Positions 8,544-15,901 are shown, numbered from the stretch's first letter. The stretch: 40,099 bases of DNA from Gemmatimonadota bacterium (GCA_011390645.1 JAABRY010000017.1:1-40099), one strand, 5' to 3'. The notes: a model not told the origin generated them from the letters alone. A program made the numbers and translations.

Positions 8544-8890
8544 TCGCGGTCATGACCAACGAGCTCGCGGCCAAAGCCGCGCCTTGGGAGAGCTCGCGGC
8601 TGAAAGCCGCGGCTCGGCGGGTGCCGCTAAAGCGGCGGGGCTCCCGTGGCGTAGAGAGCTCGCGGCTGAAAGCCGCGGCTCGGCGGATGCCGCTAAAGCG
8701 GCGGGGCTCCCGTGGCGTAGAGAGCTCGCGGCTGAAAGCCGCGGCTCGGCGGGTGCCGCTAAAGCGGCGGGGCTCCACATGGCATGGAGCCGGTCGCTTT
8801 AGCGACATCTGCCGAGCCGTCGCTTTAGCGACGTGCTCAATGGCGACGTGCTCGTTCGCGACGCTCTCAATAACGAGGCGTCCGCAATGA
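8537..8890 (+). CDS. Mini-ORF through repeat cluster R3
   Basis: An open frame of 117 codons crosses all tandem units of R3 and keeps the frame seen at R1, R2 and R7 (PLKRRG repeated, then GRFSDICRAVALATCS). Its TGA overlaps the ATG of the mini-ORF at 8887. Because the tandem unit is exactly 66 bases, amplification leaves the frame open. It may be non-coding; the consistent coupling geometry is the only argument for it. Confidence 0.25.
   Translation: MVVAVMTNELAAKAAPWESSRLKAAARRVPLKRRGSRGVESSRLKAAARRMPLKRRGSRGVESSRLKAAARRVPLKRRGSTWHGAGRFSDICRAVALATCSMATCSFATLSITRRPQ
8561..8868. repeat. REPIN-like cluster R3 with three 66-base tandem left halves
   Basis: A partial left end (GCGGCCAAAGCCGC, 8568-8581) is followed by three left halves starting at 8590, 8656 and 8722, a strict 66-base period with only point differences. 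A single right half (about 8793-8839) and the 15-base tail units follow. With the vapC remnant and the mini-ORF at 8887 it fills the 521 bases between K3 and K4. Confidence 0.88.
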
Positions 8891-8958
8891 CCCTCGACCG
8901 CCTCCGCACCGCCCCTTCCGCCCCTTCGGCGCCGCCCGCCCTGGAGTCCCGGCCATGA
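8887..8958 (+). CDS. 23-residue leader ORF with abortive kinase start
   Basis: Encodes MTLDRLRTAPSAPSAPPALE plus three residues. The first seven residues copy the kinase N-terminus (compare MTLDALRD in K2), then a proline/alanine/serine tract takes over. Its ATG overlaps the stop of the preceding repeat frame and its TGA overlaps the K4 start, giving two NTGA couplings in a row. It is probably a remnant of another kinase start, possibly kept as a coupling leader. Confidence 0.35.
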   Translation: MTLDRLRTAPSAPSAPPALESRP

Positions 8959-11600
8959 GTCTCGAACGCCTCAGGGCAAGCCTGTCCGACCGCTACCGCG
9001 TCGAGCACGAACTCGGCGCGGGCGGCATGGCCACGGTCTACCTCGCACACGACCTCAAGCACGAACGCGACGTCGCGATCAAGGTGCTGCATCCGGACCT
9101 CGGTGCGGCGCTCGGCGGTGAACGCTTCCTGTCAGAGATTCGTACCACTGCGAAGCTGCAGCACCCCCACATCCTGCCGCTGTTGGACAGCGGTGACGCC
9201 GACGGCCTCCTCTACTACGTCATGCCGCTCGTCACCGGCGAAACGCTGCGCGCCCGCCTCGACCGCGAGCAGCAACTTCCCGTTACCGATGCCGTCCTGA
9301 TCGCGCGCGAGGTCGCCGATGCGCTCGGGCACGCGCACGGGATGGGGATCATCCACCGCGACATCAAACCCGAGAACATCCTGCTGCAGGGTGGCCACGC
9401 ACTGGTGGCCGACTTCGGCATCGCACTCGCGGTGCAGAGCGCTGGCGGCGCGCGGATGACGCAGACCGGCCTCTCGCTCGGCACGCCACAATACATGAGC
9501 CCCGAACAGGCAATGGGGGAGCGCGCCATTGACGCGCGCAGCGATATCTACGCGCTCGGAGCGGTGACCTACGAGATGCTGGCCGGTGAGGCGCCGTTCA
9601 CAGGCCCCAGCGTGCAGGCGATCGTGGCACGGTTGATCACCGAAGAACCACGACCGCTGGCAGCGCAACGCAAGGCGGTGCCGGAGCACATCGAGGCAGC
9701 GGTGTTGCGCGCACTCGAGAAACTCCCCGCGGATCGCTTCGTGAGTGCAGCAGAGTTCGCAGGCGCGCTTGCGGGCACCATGACGGCCGGGACGGTATCA
9801 CGCACGGCACAACGTGCGCCCGCAGCGAGCGGTCGGTGGCGCGCAGTGAGTGCCGCGCTCGGTGTCACGACCATCGCGCTCGCTGCGGTCGCCGCGTGGG
9901 CATTGACGCGCACACCGAGCTCTACGGGGCCGAGCGTGTACGACGTCGCGACCCCCGACAGCGCGCGCGTCTCGTTCATCAACAGTTCCTCGCGCCTGGA
10001 CACCTACGGTGCGGTCAACCGCAGCGTGTCAATCGCCCCCAACGGCGAATTCGCCGTGTATGTCGCCCTGCCACCCGATTCCGTGCCGTCCCTCTGGTAT
10101 CGCAACCTGCTGACCGACGAGGCGCGACCGATTCCGGGAACGGCCGGGGCGAGCGCGCCGCGAGTGTCGCCCGATGGCTCGCAGGTCGCGTACTTCGGCA
10201 CTGATCAGGTGATGGTGACCTCGCTCACCGGCGGCCCCTCCCGTCCGCTGGCCACGATCATCAACGGGGGGATGCTGGATTGGGTCTCGTCTTCCGAGGT
10301 CCTCGCGCTCGGCTCCGACGGCGATCGCGCAGTCTGGATCAATCCGGGCGGCGGTGAGCCGCGCGAACGCGCGATCGTGCGTTGTCCGCTCGGCACCTGG
10401 ACCGCGAGCCTGAGCGAGTTGCTCTGCTCCTTCAACGGCGTGGCCCGGACGATCAACCTCCAGACCGACTCCACGCACGAGGTCAAGACCGCGCAGGATG
10501 ACGGCACGCCTGGCGCGTCCCTCGCGGGCTCCGAGTTCCGGCTCATTGATGGTCGCTACCTCGTCTTCATCAATCCCGACGGCGTGCTGTCGGCGGCACG
10601 ATACGACCCCGAGACGCATCTGGCCGACCGCCCGGTCGCCTTCTTCTCGGGGATCCGTCGTGAGGCGCTCGGACAGGCACAATTCGATATCTCGGGCACA
10701 GGTACGCTGATCTACGCCCCGGGGATTGATGTGACGAATGGCCGGCTGGTTCGGCGCGTACCGGGTGCTCCTCCAGAGCCCCTTCCGATCGAGGCCGCGA
10801 ACTTCCAGCGCTACGACGTGAGCCGTGACGGCCGGTGGTTGGCCGCGGTGGTGCAGGCGACGAATATGAACGAGTTGCGCATCTATGACCTGCGCACGGG
10901 CCAGCACACCGTGTGGCAGCGCGCCGAGAGCATGCGACATCCGATGTGGAGCCCTGATGGTCAATCGATGGTCTTCCAGGCGCGCACATCCGATCGGTGG
11001 TTCCTGGTACGAGGCTCCCCCGGATCCGGTGCGTCGCTCGACACCCTGGCGCGATACGCCGTGGATAGTGTGAATTTCGATCCGGTGGGGTATGTCACCG
11101 ACTCGTCAGTGATCGCGCAGGATTGGAATCGCTCCATCGTCGCGCGATTCGACCCACGACAGCCAGCGGCCACGATGGACACTGTGCTCAGCGGGGCGCG
11201 CTTCCCCAGCGTCTCGGCGACCGGGCAACTCATCGCCTACCAGACGAGGGATGGTAGCCGGATCATGGTGACCACCTTCCCCGCTCCAGGTAGACGGTGG
11301 CAGATCGCCTCGCAGGGTGTCGAGCCTATCATGCTCTCGCCCTCCACCGTGCTCTTCCGTCAGGGCGCCGCGTGGTACACCGCCATGGTGAACCCGGCGA
11401 CCGGTGAGCCGAGTGGCGCACCAGTAATGTGGGCGACCGATCCACGCTTCTCCGATACCTCCGGGTGGTCGAACGTCCCGACGCACGATGGCGGCATCAT
11501 CTACGTGCAGGGCCCTGAGCAGGAGAGCCCGGGACACTTCCGGGTGATCCCCAACTGGGTTGCCCAGATGAAGCGCGCCGTGGATGCGGGGGGCAAATGA
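8955..11600 (+). CDS. K4: transmembrane Ser/Thr kinase with PD40 propeller
   Basis: 881 residues. Kinase domain with LGAGGMATVY (20-29), Lys43, HRDIKPEN (134-141), DFG (153-155) and the activation segment MTQTGLSLGTPQYMSPEQ, identical to that of K1. A membrane helix lies at about 295-315 (LGVTTIALAAVAAWAL). The C-terminal half is a TolB/PD40-like propeller (VSPDGSQVAYFG, WSPDGQSMVFQA) with less regular blades. The ATG overlaps the 3' end of a 23-codon leader; CCGGCC precedes it, so there is no Shine-Dalgarno sequence. Substrates are unknown; the closeness of K1, K2 and K4 suggests overlapping kinase specificity with different sensor domains. Confidence 0.95.
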   Translation: MSLERLRASLSDRYRVEHELGAGGMATVYLAHDLKHERDVAIKVLHPDLGAALGGERFLSEIRTTAKLQHPHILPLLDSGDADGLLYYVMPLVTGETLRARLDREQQLPVTDAVLIAREVADALGHAHGMGIIHRDIKPENILLQGGHALVADFGIALAVQSAGGARMTQTGLSLGTPQYMSPEQAMGERAIDARSDIYALGAVTYEMLAGEAPFTGPSVQAIVARLITEEPRPLAAQRKAVPEHIEAAVLRALEKLPADRFVSAAEFAGALAGTMTAGTVSRTAQRAPAASGRWRAVSAALGVTTIALAAVAAWALTRTPSSTGPSVYDVATPDSARVSFINSSSRLDTYGAVNRSVSIAPNGEFAVYVALPPDSVPSLWYRNLLTDEARPIPGTAGASAPRVSPDGSQVAYFGTDQVMVTSLTGGPSRPLATIINGGMLDWVSSSEVLALGSDGDRAVWINPGGGEPRERAIVRCPLGTWTASLSELLCSFNGVARTINLQTDSTHEVKTAQDDGTPGASLAGSEFRLIDGRYLVFINPDGVLSAARYDPETHLADRPVAFFSGIRREALGQAQFDISGTGTLIYAPGIDVTNGRLVRRVPGAPPEPLPIEAANFQRYDVSRDGRWLAAVVQATNMNELRIYDLRTGQHTVWQRAESMRHPMWSPDGQSMVFQARTSDRWFLVRGSPGSGASLDTLARYAVDSVNFDPVGYVTDSSVIAQDWNRSIVARFDPRQPAATMDTVLSGARFPSVSATGQLIAYQTRDGSRIMVTTFPAPGRRWQIASQGVEPIMLSPSTVLFRQGAAWYTAMVNPATGEPSGAPVMWATDPRFSDTSGWSNVPTHDGGIIYVQGPEQESPGHFRVIPNWVAQMKRAVDAGGK

Positions 11601-11613
11601 GCCTCACCACCAG

Positions 11614-11810
11614 GAGCTCGCGGCTAAAGCCGAGGCTCGGCGGATGCCGCTAAAGCGGCGGGGCTCACCATGGCATTGAGAGCTCGCGGCTAAAGCCGCG
11701 GCTCGGCTGATGCCGCTAAAGCGGCGGGGCTCACTCTGGCATGGAGCCGGTCGCTTTAGCGACACCTGCCGAGCCGTCGCTTTAGCGACGTGCTCATTAG
11801 CGACGAGCGC
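11614..11810. repeat. REPIN-like cluster R4 with two tandem left halves
   Basis: Left halves start at 11614 and 11680, again exactly 66 bases apart. The first has GCCGAGGCTCGG in place of GCCGCGGCTCGG, which weakens its outer hairpin. One right half follows (GGTCGCTTTAGCGACACC, GCCGAGCC, GTCGCTTTAGCGAC) with the tail GTGCTCATTAGCGACGAGC. It separates K4 from the toxin-antitoxin genes. Confidence 0.87.
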
Positions 11811-11826
11811 TTGTCCGCCCACACCA

Positions 11827-11842
11827 TTATAGCTATTATAGC
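11827..11842 (+). promoter_or_regulatory. Putative antitoxin operator and leaderless promoter
   Basis: Direct repeats TTATAGC at 11827-11833 and 11836-11842, with the palindrome ATAGCTAT at 11829-11836, form an AT-rich island in GC-rich DNA. TATTAT at 11834-11839 fits TAnnnT and ends 6 bases before the antitoxin ATG, with no room for a Shine-Dalgarno sequence, so a leaderless transcript is likely. The repeats are the natural site for autoregulation by the antitoxin; that is inference from the family. Confidence 0.55.
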
Positions 11843-11845
11843 CAG

Positions 11846-12139
11846 ATGACCACCGCATCCGTCTCCGAAGCCAAGAACCAGCTCAGCGCCCTGCTCCGCC
11901 TGGTGCAAGCTGGTGAATCGGTGCTCATCACCGACCGCGGTATCCCCGTGGCACGACTCGAGCCGGTGCGTCTCGGGGCCGGCATCCCCGCCAGCGTCCT
12001 CGGGCTGGCCCAACAGGGCCTGGTGCAGCTGCCGGAAATCGAACCCACCGACGACTGGCTCGACCTTCCTCGCCCAGCCGTGATGTCTGGCCGCTGCGGC
12101 TCCGACCTCCTCCTCGATGAGCGGCGCGAGGGGCGATGA
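11846..12139 (+). CDS. Phd/YefM-type antitoxin
   Basis: 97 residues. The N-terminal MTTASVSEAKNQLSALLRLV with ITDRGIPVARLEPV is the Phd/YefM fold, which binds operator DNA as a dimer. The C-terminal part (IPASVLGLAQQGLVQLPEIE and on) is the extended toxin-neutralising arm typical of partners of PIN toxins. The gene overlaps the toxin by four bases (ATGA). AT-rich repeats just upstream are probably its own operator. The pair lies between repeat clusters R4 and R5 like a cassette. Confidence 0.9.
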   Translation: MTTASVSEAKNQLSALLRLVQAGESVLITDRGIPVARLEPVRLGAGIPASVLGLAQQGLVQLPEIEPTDDWLDLPRPAVMSGRCGSDLLLDERREGR

Positions 12140-12567
12140 GGTTCTGGGATTCGTCCGCGCTGGTTCCCCTGCTCCTACCGGAACCAACGACAGCACACTT
12201 GATGGCTGTGATGCGCGCAGACCCGGCGGCGGCCGTCTGGTGGGCAACACCCGTTGAATGTGCTTCAGCCATCGCGCGACTCACGCGAGACGAACGGCTG
12301 TCGAGAGACGATGCCGCGATGGCCACTGGCCTGCTCACGACCGCGCAGCGCGGGTGGAGCGTGGTGCCACCGACCGACCCGGTGCGTCAGCAGGCGATGC
12401 GGCTCCTGCGCCTGCATCCGCTCCGCGCGGCCGACGCGCTGCAGCTCGCTGCGGCATTGGTCCTCGCCGAACATGACCCACGCACCCTGCCATTCGTCAC
12501 CCTCGACGACCGACTCGCGCTCGCCGCAGAGCGTGAGGGGTTCGAGGTGATGGGAGCTCGCGGCTGA
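12136..12567 (+). CDS. vapC: PIN-domain toxin (VapC family)
   Basis: 143 residues. Acidic PIN residues are present: Asp5 in FWDSSALV, Glu41 in PVECASA, Asp100 in RAADALQLAAAL and Asp124/125 in TLDDRLALAA, so the ribonuclease site looks intact. Known members cleave tRNA or other RNA and are held inactive by the cognate antitoxin, here the overlapping upstream gene. The last residues (GARG) and the stop codon are supplied by repeat R5, which begins at 12554, so the insertion replaced or trimmed the original C-terminus by only a few residues. Confidence 0.92.
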   Translation: MRFWDSSALVPLLLPEPTTAHLMAVMRADPAAAVWWATPVECASAIARLTRDERLSRDDAAMATGLLTTAQRGWSVVPPTDPVRQQAMRLLRLHPLRAADALQLAAALVLAEHDPRTLPFVTLDDRLALAAEREGFEVMGARG

Positions 12568-12732
12568 AGCCGCGGCTCGGCGGATGCCGCTAAAGCGGCG
12601 GGGCTCCCCGTGGCATGGGAGCTCGCGGCTGAAGCCGCGGCTCGGCGGATGTCGCTGAAGCGACATGCTCTCCCTGGCACGGCACCCGTCGCTTTAGCGA
12701 ATCCGCCGAGCCGTCGCTTTAGCGACGAGCTC
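12554..12732. repeat. REPIN-like cluster R5 with two tandem left halves
   Basis: Left halves start at 12554 and 12619 (65 bases apart, one base short of the usual period). The second has GTCGCTGAAGCGAC, again a paired C/T and G/A change relative to the first, GCCGCTAAAGCGGC. The right half lacks part of one stem (GTCGCTTTAGCGAATCC). It overlaps the toxin stop on its left. Confidence 0.86.
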
Positions 12733-12810
12733 ATTCGTTACGCACCCAACGCGTTAAATTGTGGTGATCCACGAATCAATCGCTTCTCGAACACCCCCGG
12801 AGCCGTGTGA
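12610..12810 (+). CDS. Mini-ORF through R5 ending at K5 start
   Basis: A 66-codon frame from GTG crosses the second unit of R5 (WELAAEAAARRMSLKRHALP) and continues through unique sequence to TGA, overlapping the K5 start as GTGA. After the centre it is in a different frame of the right half from the frames at R1, R2, R3 and R7 because of indels. It may be chance; it is listed because the overlap geometry recurs at all five complete kinases. Confidence 0.2.
   Translation: MAWELAAEAAARRMSLKRHALPGTAPVALANPPSRRFSDELIRYAPNALNCGDPRINRFSNTPGAV
12755..12760 (+). promoter_or_regulatory. Putative -10 box of K5
   Basis: TAAATT fits TAnnnT and sits in a short AT-richer stretch between R5 and K5, about 46 bases before the GTG. 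If used, K5 has its own promoter independent of the upstream genes. Confidence 0.35.
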
Positions 12811-15086
12811 ACCCACACGCCGACGCTGGCGCCACCCGCACCGGCACCACCCTTGGGCGCTATCGCCTGCTCGATCGGCTCGGCGCCGGCGGGATGGGCG
12901 AAGTCTGGCGCGCACACGACGCAAACCTTGATCGCGACGTCGCGATCAAGCTGCTCGCACCCGGCGCCGTGGCCGATGCCACCACGACCGAGCGCTTTCG
13001 TCGCGAGGCGCTCGCCCTCTCGCGGCTCTCGCACCCGGGTGTAGCGACGATCTTCGACTTCGACGCACAAGACGGCACCGCCTTCCTCGTGATGGAACTC
13101 GTCAGCGGCGGCTCCCTCGAGGCACGACTCACCGACGGACCGCTTCCCATCGTGGAGATCGCCCAGCTCGGCGCGGCCATCGCCGATGCCATCGCCGAAG
13201 CGCATCAACGCGGCATCCTGCATCGCGATCTCAAGCCGGCCAACATCGTGCTCACCCCGGCAGGACAACCGAAGATCCTCGACTTCGGGATCGCACGCCT
13301 GCTCGGCAACGCCGAATCGGCCAAGCTCACCCAGACGGGGATGCTGATCGGCTCACTCCCCTACATGGCCCCCGAGCAACTCACGGGCGACACCGACGAT
13401 GCGCGCACCGACATCTACGCGCTCGGCGTGATGCTCTTCGAGATGACCACCGGGCGGCGTCCGTTCGTGAAGGAACGCCCGGAAGCGCTGATGTTCGAGA
13501 TCTTCGGCAATGCCGCGCCTGCCGTGCGCTCCCTCCGCGCAGAGACGCCACCCGCGCTCGACCGGCTCATCGACGACTGTCTCGCGAAGGATCCCGCGCG
13601 ACGCCCGGCCTCTGCGTCTGACGTCGCTGCAACACTCCGTTCCCTTGGCAGTGGGACGACCTCCGGTCCCGTGGCGATTCCTGTCCACGATGCCATCCGC
13701 GCGATCGCCGTACTCCCGCTCCGCAACGTCTCGGGTGACCCGACCCAGGAGTATTTCGCGGACGGCCTCACCGAGGCGATCATCTCGGACCTGTCGCGTA
13801 TCAAGGCACTGCGCGTGATCTCACGCACCTCCGCGATGCAGTACAAGGGCAGCACCAAGACGTTGCCGGAGATCGCGCGGGAGCTGAACGTGGACGCCGT
13901 GCTCGAGGGTTCGGCACACCTCGTGGGGGAGCGCGTGCGCGTCAGCGTGCAACTCATCGCTGCGCGCAGTGACGAGACGCTCTGGGCAGACCGGTATGAT
14001 CGCCAGCTCGATGATGTGCTGACGCTGCAGAGTGATGTAGCCGAGACCGTCGCGCGGGAAGTCGCCGTGCAGCTCACGCCGGAGGAGGCTGGGCATCTCG
14101 CGCAGCGGCAGGTCGTGAACCCAGAGGCGCACCTTGAGGTGCTCAAGGCCAGGCATTCGATGTTCGCCGGCACGAAGGACGCCCTCGAGGTGGCACTGCG
14201 CCACGCGCGTCGCGCGCTCGACCTTGCCCCGGACTACCCCGTGGCGTGGGCGGCACTGGCCGACTGCCAGATCGTGCGGGTCATGCGCGGCATGGCGCCC
14301 CCCGCGGAAGCTGGCGCGGAGGCGTGGTCGGCCGCGACCCGTGCCCGCGAGCTGGACCCCGCGCTGGCCGACGCGTGGAGCTCTCTGGGAATTATCGCGT
14401 CCTACCAGCGTGACGTGCCCGGCGGCCTGGAACTGCTCACCCGCGCGGTCGAGCTGAATCCCGGCCTCGCCTTCGCCCATGCGATGCGCGGGATCGCACT
14501 CATCGCCCTGGGCCGCACGGAGGAGGCGGTGGCGTCCTCCCAGCGTGCGATCGCACTCGACCCGCTCTCGTCGATCATCCGCACCGGCCTCGGCGACGCG
14601 CTCTACTACGCGCGCGAGTTCCAGCAGTCCGTCTTCCACTACACCATGGCGATCGAGCTCGACCCTCGGTTCGACGGCGCCCATACCGACCTCGCCCGCT
14701 CCCTCGAGGCGCTCGGGCGCTTTGAGGAGGCGCGCACCGCCTATGAAACCGGACGTCGTTTGGCGGGGGGCATCGCGGGTCCCACGTTCGGGCTCGCGCA
14801 CTTGGAAGCGGCAGCAGGGAACACCATCGAGGCACGGCGCATTCTCGCGGAGCTCACCGCCGCTCGCGGGAGCCGCGTCGTCTCCGCGTGGGGAATTGCC
14901 GCCCTGCACGCATCACTTGGCGACGTGGATGAGGCCTTCGCATGGTTGGAGACCGCGATTGCGGAGAACGCCTCCGGCCTGATGTGGTTGCGCATGCACC
15001 CCCGGCTCGACCCGATCCGGAACGACCCGCGCTATTGGCCGATGGTGGTCCGGGTGGGGCTCGATGATGGGGGGGAGGGCGCGTGA
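12807..15086 (+). CDS. K5: Ser/Thr kinase with FlgO-like and TPR domains, no membrane helix
   Basis: 759 residues from GTG. LGAGGMGEVW (25-34), Lys48, HRDLKPAN (139-146), DFG (159-161), MAPEQL: an active RD kinase of a different subfamily from the other five, whose motifs read GGMATVY and HRDIKPEN. The FlgO/TolB-like domain (IAVLPLRNVSGDPTQEYFAD, from about 307) and TPR repeats (about 430-740) follow. No hydrophobic segment separates kinase and sensor, so the protein is probably cytoplasmic. It has its own possible -10 box. The start overlaps a repeat-derived frame as GTGA; an in-frame alternative start further downstream would cut the glycine-loop strand. Confidence 0.94.
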   Translation: MNPHADAGATRTGTTLGRYRLLDRLGAGGMGEVWRAHDANLDRDVAIKLLAPGAVADATTTERFRREALALSRLSHPGVATIFDFDAQDGTAFLVMELVSGGSLEARLTDGPLPIVEIAQLGAAIADAIAEAHQRGILHRDLKPANIVLTPAGQPKILDFGIARLLGNAESAKLTQTGMLIGSLPYMAPEQLTGDTDDARTDIYALGVMLFEMTTGRRPFVKERPEALMFEIFGNAAPAVRSLRAETPPALDRLIDDCLAKDPARRPASASDVAATLRSLGSGTTSGPVAIPVHDAIRAIAVLPLRNVSGDPTQEYFADGLTEAIISDLSRIKALRVISRTSAMQYKGSTKTLPEIARELNVDAVLEGSAHLVGERVRVSVQLIAARSDETLWADRYDRQLDDVLTLQSDVAETVAREVAVQLTPEEAGHLAQRQVVNPEAHLEVLKARHSMFAGTKDALEVALRHARRALDLAPDYPVAWAALADCQIVRVMRGMAPPAEAGAEAWSAATRARELDPALADAWSSLGIIASYQRDVPGGLELLTRAVELNPGLAFAHAMRGIALIALGRTEEAVASSQRAIALDPLSSIIRTGLGDALYYAREFQQSVFHYTMAIELDPRFDGAHTDLARSLEALGRFEEARTAYETGRRLAGGIAGPTFGLAHLEAAAGNTIEARRILAELTAARGSRVVSAWGIAALHASLGDVDEAFAWLETAIAENASGLMWLRMHPRLDPIRNDPRYWPMVVRVGLDDGGEGA

Positions 15087-15090
15087 GCTC

Positions 15091-15130
15091 GCGTGCGATT
15101 GCGTGCGATTGCGCGCGATTGCGCGCGCTC
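15091..15130. repeat. 10-base tandem repeat (GCGTGCGATT)
   Basis: Units GCGTGCGATT, GCGTGCGATT and GCGCGCGATT, then the partial GCGCGCGCTC, lie between the K5 stop and repeat R6. The last partial unit grades into the R6 left end. It is probably slipped-strand expansion next to the hairpin. Confidence 0.7.
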
Positions 15131-15254
15131 GCGGCTGAAGCCGCGGCTCGGCTGGTGTCGCTAAAGCGACGGGTGCCGTGCCAAGGAGAGCCCGTCACTT
15201 TAGTGACACCAGCCGAGCCGTCGCTTTAGCGACGTGCTCTTTAGCGACGTGCTC
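15127..15254. repeat. REPIN-like repeat R6, 3' flank of the RAYT gene
   Basis: Left half GCGGCTGAAGCCGC, GGCTCGGC, GTCGCTAAAGCGAC. The right half contains GTCACTTTAGTGAC where other copies have GTCGCTTTAGCGAC; both stem bases changed together, keeping the pairing. The stop codon of the transposase (minus strand TGA, 15195-15197) lies inside this altered hairpin. Confidence 0.87.
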
Positions 15255-15662
15255 AAGCGACGGGGCAGGCTCCCAACCCGCGATGGCTTCCGTCGGATGG
15301 TGCAGGTGTTGTGTATTGACGTAGGCAAGGACGCGTTCGAGTCCTCTGGGGCTGACCGAGGTGACGCTGTATCCCTTCGCCCTTTTGAGTGGCGTTTGCG
15401 CTGACGAGTTGGCCGCATTGATGCCGTAGGCGGTACCACCCTTCATCCGCTGGAGCAGCTGTGGGAGGTCGGTTGTGGGATGCACACGCAGGAGCATGTG
15501 AAGGTGTGTGGCCACTATGCCGAGCGCCAGAACGCGAGCCCTTCCCTGTCTGGCGATGATCGGCAGGTGTTCACTGAGGTACAACGCACGCCCACGATCG
15601 AGCGAGGCAATACGATCTCGCGTCGTCCAAACGAGGTGTACATGCAGGCGATGATGCATCAT
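15195..15662 (-). CDS. REP-associated tyrosine transposase (RAYT, Y1 family)
   Basis: 155 residues from ATG (an in-frame TTG lies two codons upstream). The start HHRLHVHLVWTTRDR is the first strand of the IS200-type Y1 fold. The metal-binding HUH motif is THLHMLL with His53 and His55. The catalytic tyrosine is Tyr114 in AYVNTQHLHH, with Gln117. GYSVTSVSPRGLERVL is the usual strand-helix before it, so the enzyme looks intact. Such enzymes nick and join single-stranded DNA at hairpins; RAYTs act on REP palindromes. Here R6 and R7 flank the gene on both sides, and its last twenty or so residues (EHVAKEHVAKATARLVSLK) are translated from R6 itself. It is a single copy within the window and transcribed against the kinase array. 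It is the likely mobilising enzyme of R1-R7. Confidence 0.88.
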   Translation of the reverse strand: MMHHRLHVHLVWTTRDRIASLDRGRALYLSEHLPIIARQGRARVLALGIVATHLHMLLRVHPTTDLPQLLQRMKGGTAYGINAANSSAQTPLKRAKGYSVTSVSPRGLERVLAYVNTQHLHHPTEAIAGWEPAPSLEHVAKEHVAKATARLVSLK

Positions 15663-15737
15663 GGCCAAATGCTACGACACTGGGGGCTCGGGCACGGCAC
15701 GTTTCGCCGCGTTGCGGGGCGCATTGATGCGTCCGTC

Positions 15738-15872
15738 GAGCTCGCGGCTAAAGCCGCGGCTCGGCTGATGCCGCTGAAGCGGCGGTCCCCACGACCACGG
15801 AGCGAATGTCGCTTTAGCGACATCTGCCGAGCCGTCGCTTTAGCGACGTGCTCATTCGCGACGTGCTCGTTG
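15738..15872. repeat. REPIN-like repeat R7, 5' flank of the RAYT gene
   Basis: Left half GCGGCTAAAGCCGC, GGCTCGGC, GCCGCTGAAGCGGC. Right half GTCGCTTTAGCGAC, ATCTGCCGAGCC, GTCGCTTTAGCGAC, then two tail units (GCGACGTGCTCATTC and GCGACGTGCTCGTTG) leading to K6. A frame through it ends in TGA at 15903-15905, overlapping the K6 ATG. Confidence 0.87.
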
Positions 15873-15901
15873 GCAACGAACCCAATGGCGACAGACACAC
15901 G

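Noticed and set aside
8561-8868. CRISPR array
   Set aside because: The regular 66-base units are tandem copies without unique spacers and no cas genes are nearby.
2175-15872. Repeats R1-R7 as ordinary intrinsic terminators
   Set aside because: They lack T-tracts, share long conserved sequence beyond the stems and stand at gene starts as well as ends, so a repeat family explains them better.
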